Below are positions 8,472 through 17,742 of a stretch of DNA of 64,000 nt, one piece after another. Source of the stretch: Devosia sp. 2618. GTDB lineage: Bacteria > Pseudomonadota > Alphaproteobacteria > Rhizobiales > Devosiaceae. Under the pieces are notes generated by a model. The model was not told the origin of the DNA. It worked only from the letters and a program-made list of their open reading frames with translations, and ran no database searches. Every line of letters begins with the position of its first letter. Positions within the stretch are counted from its first letter, which is position 1. The position numbers and the translations under genes were made by a program. The DNA lies in the NCBI RefSeq assembly GCF_040546815.1, contig NZ_JBEPOO010000001.1, positions 1,550,001 through 1,614,000 on the forward strand, given 5' to 3'.

Positions 8472-8939
8472 ATGACTTACGAAGATCCTAGCCGCCGGCA
8501 GCCCAAGGGCGACCACAACCGCCGGATTTCTTTGGGAGTGGACCCAGATCACTTCGCCGCTGAAGCGGGTATCACTGTCGATGAACTCCATGAATACGAA
8601 ACCAGTGCGCCAGACCATGGCTTTGACGTCTATGTCGCCGAGCGCGTCGGCGAGACACTACAGCGTCTTGAGGCGGTGCTGCCAAATTCACAGACCGGCC
8701 GCCAGCATGCGGTTCCCGGTGCCCGTGTCGAAGACGTCGGCGTTATTGATGACACTACGGAAGACGTGGTCTTGGTCGTCACCACGTTCGAGGTCGACGA
8801 GGTTGACGTGCCGCTGACCGAGATCGGCGAAGATGGCCGGGTTCATGCGGTGTCCGACTACGAGCGAGCTGACAACCGCCGTGCGGGCGAAGACGAGTTG
8901 CCGCCAACCGCGCCATTCATTCGGTCCAACCCGGACTGA
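8472..8939 (+). CDS. Acidic hypothetical protein
   Basis: A 155-residue soluble, very acidic protein with no signal peptide, starting at an ATG behind GGAGA. It begins with a polar NRRISLGVDPDHFAAEAGIT region. The middle is a run of D/E/V residues (DDTTEDVVLVVTTFEVDEVDVPL). I do not recognise a family. It is monocistronic, with an intrinsic terminator directly behind it. A GAACC...CGGTT pair about 40 bases upstream loosely resembles an EcfG (general stress) promoter, so a stress-response role is possible but unproven. Confidence 0.75.
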   Translation: MTYEDPSRRQPKGDHNRRISLGVDPDHFAAEAGITVDELHEYETSAPDHGFDVYVAERVGETLQRLEAVLPNSQTGRQHAVPGARVEDVGVIDDTTEDVVLVVTTFEVDEVDVPLTEIGEDGRVHAVSDYERADNRRAGEDELPPTAPFIRSNPD

Positions 8940-8968
8940 AGCTCTGATGCCGCAGCGTCGCAAATCAA

Positions 8969-8994
8969 CAAAACCCGCTCGCAAGCGGGTTTTC
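8969..8994 (+). terminator. Intrinsic terminator
   Basis: AAAACCCGCT-CGCA-AGCGGGTTTT forms a perfect GC-rich hairpin with an A-run before and T-run after, just behind the acidic hypothetical gene. It can work in both directions. Confidence 0.85.
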
Positions 8995-9062
8995 ATTCTT
9001 AAGGCATGACGAAGTCGGCGAACGCATCGCCAACCTGTTCAAAAACCAAGCAAAAGGAGCAA

Positions 9063-9152
9063 TGGCGGGTAGGGAGGGATTCGAACCCCCGGAACGCTTT
9101 CACGTTCGCCGGTTTTCAAGACCGGAGCAATCAACCGCTCTGCCACCTACCC
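9063..9152 (-). tRNA. tRNA-Ser (anticodon UGA)
   Basis: A 90-base class II tRNA on the minus strand. The acceptor stem GGGTAGG pairs with CCTACCC, the discriminator is G and CCA is encoded (9063-9065). The anticodon loop CTTGAAA gives UGA. A long variable arm (GAACG...CGTTC) is present, as expected for serine. The T arm GGTTCGAATCC is intact. Confidence 0.97.
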
Positions 9153-9209
9153 GTTATCTGAGCGTTTAGCGGCAGAGCGCGAAGCTGTCCAGTGCGGCGC
9201 GCGACTTCC

Positions 9210-10181
9210 TTACGGGACGAGGATCACCGAACCGGTGGTTTCACGGCCTTCGAGCGCGCGATGGGCGTCTGCGGCCTGATCGAGCGGGAATGTTCGACCG
9301 ATTTCCACCTTGATGGCGCCGGATTTGACCGCCTCGAACAGGTGCCTGGCACCCTCGACCAATTCTTCGCGCTTGGCAAAGTAATGCACGCTGGTCGGCC
9401 GGGTCACGTAAAGCGAGCCTTTGCGCGCCAGCACGGTGATGTCCGGGACGCTGACAACGCCCGAAGCATTGCCGAAGCTGACCATCAGGCCGCGCGGGCG
9501 CAGGCAATCAAGTGACTTTTCAAAGGTCGACTTGCCGACCCCGTCATAGACGACATCGACGCCCTTGCCGTCGGTCAGTTCGCGAACGCGGGTAGCGAAA
9601 TCTTCGGTGTTGTAATTGATGACGTGATCGCAGCCATGCGTTAGCGCCATGGCCACCTTGTCGGCGCTGCCTGCGGTACCAATCACGGTGGCGCCGAGGG
9701 CCTTGGCCCACTGCGTCGCGATCAGGCCGGTACCGCCAGCGGCGGCGTGCCACAGGATGGTCTGGCCCTTGGCCACTTCCCAGGTCTTGAACAGCAGATA
9801 GAACGCCGTCAGGCCCTTGAGCATGATGGCCGCAGCCGTGCGGTCCTCGATGCCGTCGGGGATAGTGACAAGGCCGCTGGCGTTTAGCAGCCGTTCTGTG
9901 GCGTAGGCGCCGAGCTGGCCCTGATAGGCGACACGGTCACCAATCTTGAAGTCGGTCACGCCCTCGCCCAGGGCGGTGATCACCCCTGCCCCTTCGTTGC
10001 CGGCAACGAAGGGGGTCGGCACCGGATAAAGGCCCGAGCGCTGATAGGTGTCGATGAAATTGAGGCCAATTGCCGTCTGACGCACAGCGACATGTCCTGG
10101 GCCGGGACTGGCCAGCGGCCGATCCTCGACGGTTAGAACTTCAGGACCGCCGGTGCGGTTGACGACAATAGCCTTGGTCAT
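9210..10181 (-). CDS. qor: NADPH:quinone oxidoreductase (zeta-crystallin-like MDR family)
   Basis: A 323-residue medium-chain dehydrogenase/reductase without the zinc-ligand set of alcohol dehydrogenases, matching QOR (about 325). The GroES-like N-terminal half contains GNEGAGVI (61-68); the Rossmann half has AAAGGTG (146-152), a variant of the usual AAAGGVG. It should reduce quinones with NADPH in the cytosol. Its ATG overlaps the end of the terC-like gene by 4 bases, so the two are coupled. Confidence 0.9.
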   Translation of the reverse strand: MTKAIVVNRTGGPEVLTVEDRPLASPGPGHVAVRQTAIGLNFIDTYQRSGLYPVPTPFVAGNEGAGVITALGEGVTDFKIGDRVAYQGQLGAYATERLLNASGLVTIPDGIEDRTAAAIMLKGLTAFYLLFKTWEVAKGQTILWHAAAGGTGLIATQWAKALGATVIGTAGSADKVAMALTHGCDHVINYNTEDFATRVRELTDGKGVDVVYDGVGKSTFEKSLDCLRPRGLMVSFGNASGVVSVPDITVLARKGSLYVTRPTSVHYFAKREELVEGARHLFEAVKSGAIKVEIGRTFPLDQAADAHRALEGRETTGSVILVP

Positions 10182-11077
10182 TTGGGAGCCTTCGGTTTGC
10201 GGGGCGCAGATTTTGGTCGCGATTGCGCCCGCGCCGTTGGGGTGGACTTGGTGCTGGGCTTTTTAACCGCAGCAACGCCGGCAGTGGCAGTCACCGATCC
10301 GGCAGCGCCGGTGAAGGGAGCGACAGGCCCCCTCGCCTTGCCGCCCAGTCTACGCTGTTTTGCGAAGATGTTGACAGCCTCGACCAGCACCGAAAAGGCC
10401 ATGGCGGAGTAAATGTAGCCCTTGGGAATGTGGAAACCGAGGCCATCGGCGACCAGTGTCACCCCGATCAGAAGCAGGAATGCCAGCGCCAGCATCTTGG
10501 TGGTCGGGTGGTCCGCAACGAACTTGGCGATGGGGCCGGACGCGATAAACATCACGCCGACGGCGACGAGAACGGCCGCCACCATGATCGAGATGCGCGC
10601 GGTGTATTCGAGCGTGGTCGGCACCATGCCGACGGCGGTGATGATCGAATCGATCGAGAAGACCATGTCGATGACGACGATCTGGATAATAATGGCCTGC
10701 AGCGTTGCCTTGGCCTTTTCGGCGAGGTCCAGCTCGTGCGGCTCCTCGATGGCCGCGTGCATTTCATGCGTGGCCTTGTAGACGAGGAACACGCCACCGG
10801 CGATCAGGATGATGTCTTTCCAGGAGAGATCAAATCCGGCAACCGACAGCACGGTCTGGTTGAGGCTGATGATCCAGCTGATCAGCAGCAGCAGGACGAT
10901 GCGGAAGGCCAGCGCCAGGCCAATGCCGAGCTTTCTGGCGAACTCGGCCTGCTCGCGCGGAAGGCGCGACACGAGGACCGAGATGAAAACAATATTGTCG
11001 ATGCCGAGCACGATCTCCATGATCGTCAGGGTTCCAAAGGCAAGCCAAACAGTAGGATCGGCCAAAAACTCAAACAT
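10178..11077 (-). CDS. TerC family integral membrane protein
   Basis: A 299-residue protein with seven to eight helices and the TerC acidic motifs in membrane segments: GIDN (25-28) and FSIDS (140-144). TerC proteins are linked to metal ion (notably manganese) efflux and to secreted metalloenzyme loading. The last 50 residues are a basic, K/P/T/A-rich cytoplasmic tail not found in short family members. It is the first gene of a coupled pair with qor. The substrate cannot be read from sequence. Confidence 0.88.
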   Translation of the reverse strand: MFEFLADPTVWLAFGTLTIMEIVLGIDNIVFISVLVSRLPREQAEFARKLGIGLALAFRIVLLLLISWIISLNQTVLSVAGFDLSWKDIILIAGGVFLVYKATHEMHAAIEEPHELDLAEKAKATLQAIIIQIVVIDMVFSIDSIITAVGMVPTTLEYTARISIMVAAVLVAVGVMFIASGPIAKFVADHPTTKMLALAFLLLIGVTLVADGLGFHIPKGYIYSAMAFSVLVEAVNIFAKQRRLGGKARGPVAPFTGAAGSVTATAGVAAVKKPSTKSTPTARAQSRPKSAPRKPKAPK

Positions 11078-11251
11078 CCGTCGACTCCATAGCGGGTACG
11101 CCTATCTAAGCACGGCTATTTTGCCGCGATAGCTGGCACAGCAGAGTTTTCCTCGTCCTGCGGCATTGCCAGCACACACAATGCGCTTCGCCGCTGGCTT
11201 CGAGCGATGGCGGGGTGGTATTCTCGTGCCACAACAACGCCGAGTGTTCAC

Positions 11252-11704
11252 ATGGAATCGTTCACGCCACTTTCTGCCGCCATCGGTGGCAGCCTCATTG
11301 GCCTTGCCGCCGCCGTGCTGTGGCTCGGCAATGGTCGCATCGCTGGTATATCCGGCATTTTCGGCAATGTGCTGCCACCTATGCGCTCCGCCGTTTGGCG
11401 GGTGGTGTTTCTAGTGGCGCTGGTCGCTGCGACCTTTGTTGCGGCAAAGCTGTTTCCGGGCCTTGGCGCAGGCGGCGACGAACCAGCGCAGCTGGTCGAA
11501 GCCCCGGCCGCCTGGGGCATTTCCACCCCAGTCTGGCTGGCCATTGCTGGCCTGCTGACCGGGCTCGGCACCCGAATTGGCAATGGCTGCACCTCCGGGC
11601 ACGGCGTGTGCGGGCTGGCGCGGCTGTCCTTGCGGTCGTTGGTGGCTGTCATCGTGTTTTTCGGCGTCGCGATCCTCACCGTTGCCGTAACGGGGGTGGT
11701 GTGA
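11252..11704 (+). CDS. YeeE/YedE family sulfur-transport protein, half-size (first half)
   Basis: A 150-residue membrane protein with about four helices. It carries GNGCTSGHGVCGLARLS (111-127), the first YeeE/YedE signature with cysteines 113 and 120. Full-length YeeE thiosulfate importers have both halves in one chain; here the halves are separate genes. An ATG 15 codons into a longer frame was chosen because homologues start with this Met and a hydrophobic helix follows. The stop overlaps the next start (TGATG). Confidence 0.85.
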   Translation: MESFTPLSAAIGGSLIGLAAAVLWLGNGRIAGISGIFGNVLPPMRSAVWRVVFLVALVAATFVAAKLFPGLGAGGDEPAQLVEAPAAWGISTPVWLAIAGLLTGLGTRIGNGCTSGHGVCGLARLSLRSLVAVIVFFGVAILTVAVTGVV

Positions 11705-12174
11705 TGGACAACCTCAAGCTCCCCTATCTCGCCACGGCCGCCGTCAGCGGCGCGCTGTTTGGCACCGGGCTCTACGTTTCGCAGATGGTCGATGCCTTCA
11801 AGGTGCTGCGCTTTCTCGATTTTGGCGCCATCCCCACGGGCGGCTGGGACCCGAGCCTAGCTTTTGTCATCGGGCCCGCGATTATCGTCATGTTTATCGT
11901 GGTACAGTTCAGCCGCCGTCGCGCTGCACCGCTGTTCGACACACGCTTTCATGAGCCACAGTCCAAGGTCATCGATGCGAGGCTGATTGGCGGCGCGGCC
12001 TTGTTCGGCATTGGTTGGGGCATGGCCGGGATTTGCCCCGGCCCCGCCATCTCGCTGATCGCTTTCATGCCGGACAATCTCTGGATATTCCTCATTGCCA
12101 TGTTCATCGGTTCGGCGGCTGGCAGCCTGATCATTCCGAGCGGCAGCTCGGCCAAACTGGCGAATGCACAATGA
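11704..12174 (+). CDS. YeeE/YedE family sulfur-transport protein, half-size (second half)
   Basis: A 156-residue membrane protein with about four helices and GMAGICPGPA (107-116), the second YeeE/YedE signature with cysteine 111. It starts on the last base of the preceding gene's stop, so the two halves are probably made in equal amounts and form one transporter of thiosulfate or a related sulfur compound. Its stop overlaps the following flavoprotein gene by 4 bases. Confidence 0.87.
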   Translation: MDNLKLPYLATAAVSGALFGTGLYVSQMVDAFKVLRFLDFGAIPTGGWDPSLAFVIGPAIIVMFIVVQFSRRRAAPLFDTRFHEPQSKVIDARLIGGAALFGIGWGMAGICPGPAISLIAFMPDNLWIFLIAMFIGSAAGSLIIPSGSSAKLANAQ

Positions 12175-13325
12175 TTTCATACGACGCAGACGCCATTGTT
12201 GTTGGCGGCGGACTGGCTGGCGTTGCGGCGGCGATTGCCGTCGCCAAGGCGGGCCTCAAGACTATTCATCTGGCGCCAGCCGGGCCACCGGATCGGCGCA
12301 CCTCAGCGCTGATGATGCCGAGCGTCGACTATCTGTCGGGCGCCGGCCTGATCGATGATCCGGCCGAGATCGGTCACGCGCTGACGCAGATCCGCATCAT
12401 TGACGCGACCAACCGCCTGATCCGTGCGCCAGAAACACTGTTTGATTCCAAAGAGGTTGGCCTCGCGGCCTTCGGCTGGAACTTTGCCAATACCAAGCTG
12501 CTGGAACGCTTTCACACCGTCGCAGCGGAACTACCGAATCTTGAAACCCGCAACCTCGGTGTTACGGCATTGAATGCCGAACACACGGTCACGCTGACAG
12601 ATGGTACCACCCTGCGCGCGCCTTTGATCGTCGGCGCGGACGGCAAGAAGTCGCTCATCCGTGGTGCGGCCGGTATCCACGCGCGCGAAACGGCGTTCTC
12701 ACAGGCTGCTCTCGTCTGTGATCTCGATCTGGGGCGGCCCATCGGTGGCGCGTCGATTGAGTTCCACTATCCGCAGGGCCCCTTCACGCTGGTTCCGGCG
12801 GGCGGCAATCGCGCCAATCTGGTTTGGATCGATGATCGTGCCGTTTTGACAGCTGCACAGGCTGGCGGGCCGGACGCTCTGCTCAAAATCTTTGCTGAGA
12901 AATCTCAGCGCCTGTTCGGCAACATAGCGCTGGCAACACCCGCCCATGTGTTTCCGCTCAGCACGCTCAGCGTTGATCGCGCCGGTGTCGATGGCGTGGT
13001 GCTGGTTGGTGAAGCGGCACACGCCTTCCCGCCCATTGGGGCGCAGGGGCTTAATCTCGGCCTTCGCGATGTGGCCGATCTGGCGGCAGCGCTCGCCGTA
13101 GCTGATCGTCGTGCCGATGACTGGGCCGTCAAGGTCAGCCAGGACTATTCTGCGCGGCGCGCTGCCGATCTGGTGCGCACGGGCGGCGTCGTGGACACGC
13201 TGTTTCGGTCACTACTCGCCGAGATGATCCCGACGCAGGCTTTGCGTGCTAGTGGGCTCTGGGCACTCAAGCTCGCCCCTGCTTTGCGGCGGCGAGCTTT
13301 TGCGGTCGGCATGGGTGAACGCTAG
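12171..13325 (+). CDS. FAD-dependent monooxygenase, UbiH/Coq6-like
   Basis: A 384-residue flavoprotein. The FAD dinucleotide fold is at the start (VVGGGLAGVAAA, 10-21), the second FAD motif GADGKKS is at 155-161, and the third block GEAAHAFPPIGAQGLNLGLRD at 280-300 is diagnostic of UbiH/UbiF/UbiI/UbiL ring hydroxylases. It should therefore hydroxylate the quinone ring in ubiquinone synthesis; which carbon is not visible. The unexpected context is tight coupling (ATGA) to two sulfur-transport genes. A strong terminator follows. Confidence 0.87.
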   Translation: MISYDADAIVVGGGLAGVAAAIAVAKAGLKTIHLAPAGPPDRRTSALMMPSVDYLSGAGLIDDPAEIGHALTQIRIIDATNRLIRAPETLFDSKEVGLAAFGWNFANTKLLERFHTVAAELPNLETRNLGVTALNAEHTVTLTDGTTLRAPLIVGADGKKSLIRGAAGIHARETAFSQAALVCDLDLGRPIGGASIEFHYPQGPFTLVPAGGNRANLVWIDDRAVLTAAQAGGPDALLKIFAEKSQRLFGNIALATPAHVFPLSTLSVDRAGVDGVVLVGEAAHAFPPIGAQGLNLGLRDVADLAAALAVADRRADDWAVKVSQDYSARRAADLVRTGGVVDTLFRSLLAEMIPTQALRASGLWALKLAPALRRRAFAVGMGER

Positions 13326-13337
13326 AACGCAGACAAC

Positions 13338-13367
13338 AAAAAAGGCGCGGTCTCCCGCGCCTTTTTC
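13338..13367 (+). terminator. Intrinsic terminator
   Basis: A-run, then GGCGCGG-TCTC-CCGCGCC (13344-13361) and TTTTT, directly behind the UbiH-like gene and just before the convergent ialB-like stop; likely bidirectional. Confidence 0.88.
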
Positions 13368-13388
13368 GTATCAATTTTTGGTCGCCGC

Positions 13389-14111
13389 TTACTGCGCAGC
13401 AGGTGCAGCTGGCGTTTCACCGGCAGCCGGGGCAGCAGCGCCACCATCGAGCTGGCGACGGAGTTCTTCAGCGCGATCCTGCAGAACCTGCTCAAGGGCG
13501 TTTTCGCCCGAAGTTTCCTGACGGAACTGGTCGAAGGTCAGCGCAGCTTCGCCATCATAGGTGGCGGTGAACCCAGCGAGAGTGATCTCGATGGTCAGAT
13601 CCTGATTCTGGCGGTTCTTGGCGGTCAGCTTGAGCACGCCACCACGCTTGAGCGAATTGACATACTGCTCATTGATCACGAGCTGAGTTGCGCACGACGT
13701 TGGGTCGCACAGCATGTAGGGAACGCGCACTGGCTTGGCGCCATCGATCTGCCAGGTCAGGCCGAACGGCAGCAGCACGCCGAGTGGCACGGCAGCAACG
13801 GCCAGCAGGCGGCTTTCCTGGCCTGGATCGTCACGCAGCAGGAAAGAGCCGAGGAACTGGCCATTTGCCAGAACGACCTGGCGCATGATGCAGGCCTTCT
13901 GGCCATCTGGAAGCGGATCGCAGACCTTGAGCCAATTGTTGCTGGCAACACCGGGTATGGCCGGAGCTGCACCAGCGGCTGGCGCGGCAGCAGCGGGTGC
14001 TTCAACAGCAGGAGCTGCTGCAGGTGCTGCTTCCTGAGCGAAGGCCGTGAGAGGGGACAGCATGAGCGCGGCCACCGCAAATCCGGCGACGAGGGGTTTC
14101 CTGAACTTCAT
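13389..14111 (-). CDS. Invasion-associated locus B (IalB) family secreted protein
   Basis: A 240-residue exported protein. A Sec signal (MKFRKPLVAG... ending AFAQ near 25) is followed by an alanine/proline-rich linker and the IalB domain. The domain has paired cysteines (KVCDPLPDGQKACIMRQ and YMLCDPTSCATQ) expected to form disulfides. Another low-complexity A/P tail ends the chain. I chose the ATG at 14111, with AAGGAA upstream; the longer frame has no signal peptide. Found widely in rhizobial relatives, often of unknown role despite the name. It follows mfd on the same strand. Confidence 0.87.
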   Translation of the reverse strand: MKFRKPLVAGFAVAALMLSPLTAFAQEAAPAAAPAVEAPAAAAPAAGAAPAIPGVASNNWLKVCDPLPDGQKACIMRQVVLANGQFLGSFLLRDDPGQESRLLAVAAVPLGVLLPFGLTWQIDGAKPVRVPYMLCDPTSCATQLVINEQYVNSLKRGGVLKLTAKNRQNQDLTIEITLAGFTATYDGEAALTFDQFRQETSGENALEQVLQDRAEELRRQLDGGAAAPAAGETPAAPAAQ

Positions 14112-14256
14112 AGAATTTCCTTGGCTTCTTTGGCGGTCCCGGTGGCCTAGCGCCACCTTCAAAACTGAACTGCCCTTCAAGTGCTGAATTCGGGCAATAA
14201 CATGACCGACAGACCTTGCCAAAGGATTATGGCAAGACAGGGTTATCGGCAGGGCC

Positions 14257-17200
14257 TCAAGCGGCATTTTCTGCCAGTTTTGCTAGGCGTGACAGGATTG
14301 CGGCTGCGCCCTTGAGCCGATCATTCGGCGTCGGCCAGTTGCGGGCGAACACGAGTTTCTGATCGGGTTTGATGCGAACCTGGCTCGCCGGATCGCTGAC
14401 CATGCGCACCAGAGCGGCCGGATTGGGGAACTCGTTGTGGCGCAGCGAAATGACCGCACCCTTTGGACCAGCATCGACTTTTTCGACATTGGCCTGGCGG
14501 CATAGCGCCTTGACGAGGATCACCTTGAGCAGCGCTTCGACCTCTTCCGGCAGCGGGCCGAAGCGGTCGATCAGCTCGGCGCCAGCGGCGTCAATATCCC
14601 GGATATCGGTCAAATCGCCCAGTCGGCGGTACAGTTGCATGCGCAATTGCAGGTCGGGAACGTAGTGCTCGGGGATCATCACCGGCATGCCCAGCGAGAT
14701 TTGCGGGCTCCACTCGTTCTTGTCCTCGTAGTCCTCTTCGCCATTCTTGAGGTTGGCCACGGCCTCTTCAAGCATGGCCTGATACAGCTCGAATCCGACT
14801 TCACGGATATGGCCGGACTGCTCGTCGCCGAGCAGGTTCCCTGCCCCGCGAATATCAAGATCGTGGCTGGCCAGCTGGAAACCGGCGCCGAGGCTTTCGA
14901 GCGATTGCAGCACGCCGAGGCGCCGTTCGGCCGTGTCGGTCAATTTTCTGTCAGCAGGCACCGTGAACAGCGCATAGGCACGCGCCTTGGCGCGGCCGAT
15001 ACGACCACGGATCTGATAGAGCTGCGCCAGGCCGAAATGATCGGCCCGATGTACGATCAGCGTGTTGGCATTTGGAATGTCGAGACCTGATTCGACGATG
15101 GTGGTGGCCACCAGCACGTCGAACTTGTTGTCGTAGAAGGCATTCATGATGTCGTCGAGTTCGCCCGGCGCCATCTGGCCATTGGCGACGACATAGGACA
15201 CCTCGGGCACCTGCGCCTTGAGGAACTCGGCGATCTCGTGCTGATCTTTGATGCGCGGCACGACATAAAAGCTCTGCCCGCCGCGATACTTTTCGCGCAG
15301 CAGCGCCTCGCGCACCGACAGCGCATCGAAGGGCGAAATGAATGTGCGAATCGCCAGACGGTCGACGGGCGGCGTTGCCAGCAGCGACAGGTCCCGCACG
15401 CCGGTCAGCGCCAGCTGCAGCGTGCGCGGGATCGGTGTCGCGGTCAGCGTCAGAACGTGCACATTAGCCTTGAGCTCCTTGAGGCGCTCCTTGTGGCCAA
15501 CGCCGAAGTGCTGCTCTTCGTCCACGATCACCATGCCAAGGTCTTTGAACTTGATGGTCTTGGACAGGAGGGCATGGGTGCCGACGACGATATCGACCTG
15601 ACCATCGGCCAGACCTTCTTTGGTCGCCTTGAGCTCGGCCGAACCGACCATGCGCGAGGCCTGACGGACGCGCACCGGCAGTCCGTTAAAGCGCTCGGAG
15701 AAGGTCTTGAAGTGCTGACGCGACAAGAGCGTCGTTGGCACGACGACTGCCACCTGCTTGCCGCTGAGTGCCACGGCAAAGGCCGCGCGCAGCGCAACTT
15801 CGGTCTTGCCGAAGCCCACGTCACCACAGACCAGACGATCCATGACGCGGCCCGAGGTCACGTCATCGAACACCGCTTCGATAGCGGCCATCTGGTCTTC
15901 GGTTTCCTCATAGGGGAAGCGCGCGGCGAATTCGTCATAGGCGCCCGGATTGATCTCGACCACGTCCGCTTTGGTAAGCAGGCGCGCCGCCGCGATCTTG
16001 ATGAGCTGCTCCGCCATTTCGCGGATTCGCTGCTTGAGCTTGCCCTTCTTGGCTTGCCAGGCGACGCCGCCCAGCTTGTCGAGGGTCACGTGACCATCGT
16101 CCGAGCCATAGCGGGTCAGCAATTCGATGTTTTCGACCGGCAGATAGAGCTTGGTGTCGCCACCATATTCGAGCTCGACGCATTCATGCGGTGCGCCACC
16201 GGCCTGGATCACCTTGAGGCCGAGGAAGCGTCCGATACCGTGATCGACGTGGACCACCAGATCGCCGGCAGCGAGGCTCGCCGCTTCGGTCAGCGCGTCG
16301 CTGGCCTTCTTCTTGCGCTGCGGTCGCAGGATGCGTTCGCCCAGAATATCCTGCTCCGAAAGGACCAGCAGGTCCTTGGTTTCAAAGCCGGTTTCGAGCG
16401 GCAGCACGACCAGCGAGGTGGTCGCGGCGCTTGTGGTTTCCGCGTCGCGCCAGTTTTCGGCGAGGCGCGGATTGGTGAGGCCATGGTCTTTGAGCACCTG
16501 CACCATGCGGTCACGGGTGCCCGTGCTCCAGCAGGCGACCACGGCGCGACGGCCATTGCGGCGTTCGGCGAGCAGTCGATCGACAACGGACTGGAACAGA
16601 TTGGTGTCGGTCGCCTGCCGTTCAGCGGCAAAGCTGGGGGCGATGTGCCCACCCGCGTCATCCGACGCCTTGGTCTCGGGCGACAGGAACTGCGTCAGTT
16701 GCACCACGGATGCGCCAGCCAGTGCATAGGGATGCTGGTCGACGGCATAGAGCAGGTCAGGCTTGATCGGCTTGTAGGGCGCGCCGGAACCAGCGACGAC
16801 CGGCAGCAGCCGCGCGGCTTCACGCGCGTCGTAGTAATCGCGGATCTGCGCAACGCGGTCGGCATAGGCCTCGCTGGCCTGCTCGTCGAACACGAATGGT
16901 GCATCGCCGACATAGCTCGCCAGCGTATCCATGTGATCGTAGAAAAACGGCAGCCAGTGCTCGGTGCCCGAATAGCGCGAACCGCCACTGACCGAGGCAT
17001 AGAGGGTGTCATCGACGGTATTGCCGCCGAAGGTCGCCGTGTAATTCTGCCGAAACCGCTTGATGGTTTCGTCGGTCAGCACCACTTCGCTCATTGGCGT
17101 CAGGTCAACGCGCTTCAGCGTGCCTGTGGTGCGCTGGCTGTCGGGATCAAAAGTGCGGATGGATTCGAGCTGGCTGCCGAAGAAATCAAAGCGCAACGGT

Positions 17201-17742
17201 GCTTCGGCGCTGGCCGGGAACAGATCGACCAGACCGCCGCGCACGGCATATTCGCCGCTTTCGCGCACCGTCGGCACGCGCAGATAGCCGTTATTGGACG
17301 CCCAGCTGATCAGCTTGTTGCTGTCGACCACGCGGCTGGTCACCGCCGAAAACGACATGGTTTCCACCACATCGCGTGGCGGCAATCTCTGGATCAGCGC
17401 GTTGACCGCGGTCAGAACGACAGCGCCCTTGCCGCCGCTGGTCAGCGCCGCCAACGTGTTCATCCGCGCGGCAATGGTGACGTTGTTGGGGGAGACGCGA
17501 TCGTAAGGCAGGCAGTCCCAGGCGGGCAACGTCAGCACAGTGTGCCCCGGCAGCATGGCCGTCAGAATATCGGCCATGCGCTGCAGGCGACGACCGTCGC
17601 GCGCCACGAACACAACACTCGCCGCATCGTCCGGGGCAGCCTCGATGCGCTGCTGCACGAGGCGCGCCAGCACCATTGGCTGCATGCCATCGGGCACATT
17701 GGCGATGGTGCGGGTTGGACGCTGCGCGACGATCTCGTTCAT
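14257..17742 (-). CDS. mfd: Transcription-repair coupling factor Mfd
   Basis: A 1161-residue ATPase that removes RNA polymerase stalled at lesions and recruits UvrA. The Walker A GDVGFGKTEVA is near residues 640-650 (K646), and a DEEQHFG box near 740 marks the RecG-like translocase module. The N-terminal UvrB-like part contains TLPAWDCLPYDR, and the RNA polymerase-interaction domain contains LVVHVDHGIGRFLG. Length equals the family norm (about 1150). It overlaps sdhE by 4 bases. Another repair gene, uvrA, lies at 58.6 kb. Confidence 0.98.
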   Translation of the reverse strand: MNEIVAQRPTRTIANVPDGMQPMVLARLVQQRIEAAPDDAASVVFVARDGRRLQRMADILTAMLPGHTVLTLPAWDCLPYDRVSPNNVTIAARMNTLAALTSGGKGAVVLTAVNALIQRLPPRDVVETMSFSAVTSRVVDSNKLISWASNNGYLRVPTVRESGEYAVRGGLVDLFPASAEAPLRFDFFGSQLESIRTFDPDSQRTTGTLKRVDLTPMSEVVLTDETIKRFRQNYTATFGGNTVDDTLYASVSGGSRYSGTEHWLPFFYDHMDTLASYVGDAPFVFDEQASEAYADRVAQIRDYYDAREAARLLPVVAGSGAPYKPIKPDLLYAVDQHPYALAGASVVQLTQFLSPETKASDDAGGHIAPSFAAERQATDTNLFQSVVDRLLAERRNGRRAVVACWSTGTRDRMVQVLKDHGLTNPRLAENWRDAETTSAATTSLVVLPLETGFETKDLLVLSEQDILGERILRPQRKKKASDALTEAASLAAGDLVVHVDHGIGRFLGLKVIQAGGAPHECVELEYGGDTKLYLPVENIELLTRYGSDDGHVTLDKLGGVAWQAKKGKLKQRIREMAEQLIKIAAARLLTKADVVEINPGAYDEFAARFPYEETEDQMAAIEAVFDDVTSGRVMDRLVCGDVGFGKTEVALRAAFAVALSGKQVAVVVPTTLLSRQHFKTFSERFNGLPVRVRQASRMVGSAELKATKEGLADGQVDIVVGTHALLSKTIKFKDLGMVIVDEEQHFGVGHKERLKELKANVHVLTLTATPIPRTLQLALTGVRDLSLLATPPVDRLAIRTFISPFDALSVREALLREKYRGGQSFYVVPRIKDQHEIAEFLKAQVPEVSYVVANGQMAPGELDDIMNAFYDNKFDVLVATTIVESGLDIPNANTLIVHRADHFGLAQLYQIRGRIGRAKARAYALFTVPADRKLTDTAERRLGVLQSLESLGAGFQLASHDLDIRGAGNLLGDEQSGHIREVGFELYQAMLEEAVANLKNGEEDYEDKNEWSPQISLGMPVMIPEHYVPDLQLRMQLYRRLGDLTDIRDIDAAGAELIDRFGPLPEEVEALLKVILVKALCRQANVEKVDAGPKGAVISLRHNEFPNPAALVRMVSDPASQVRIKPDQKLVFARNWPTPNDRLKGAAAILSRLAKLAENAA

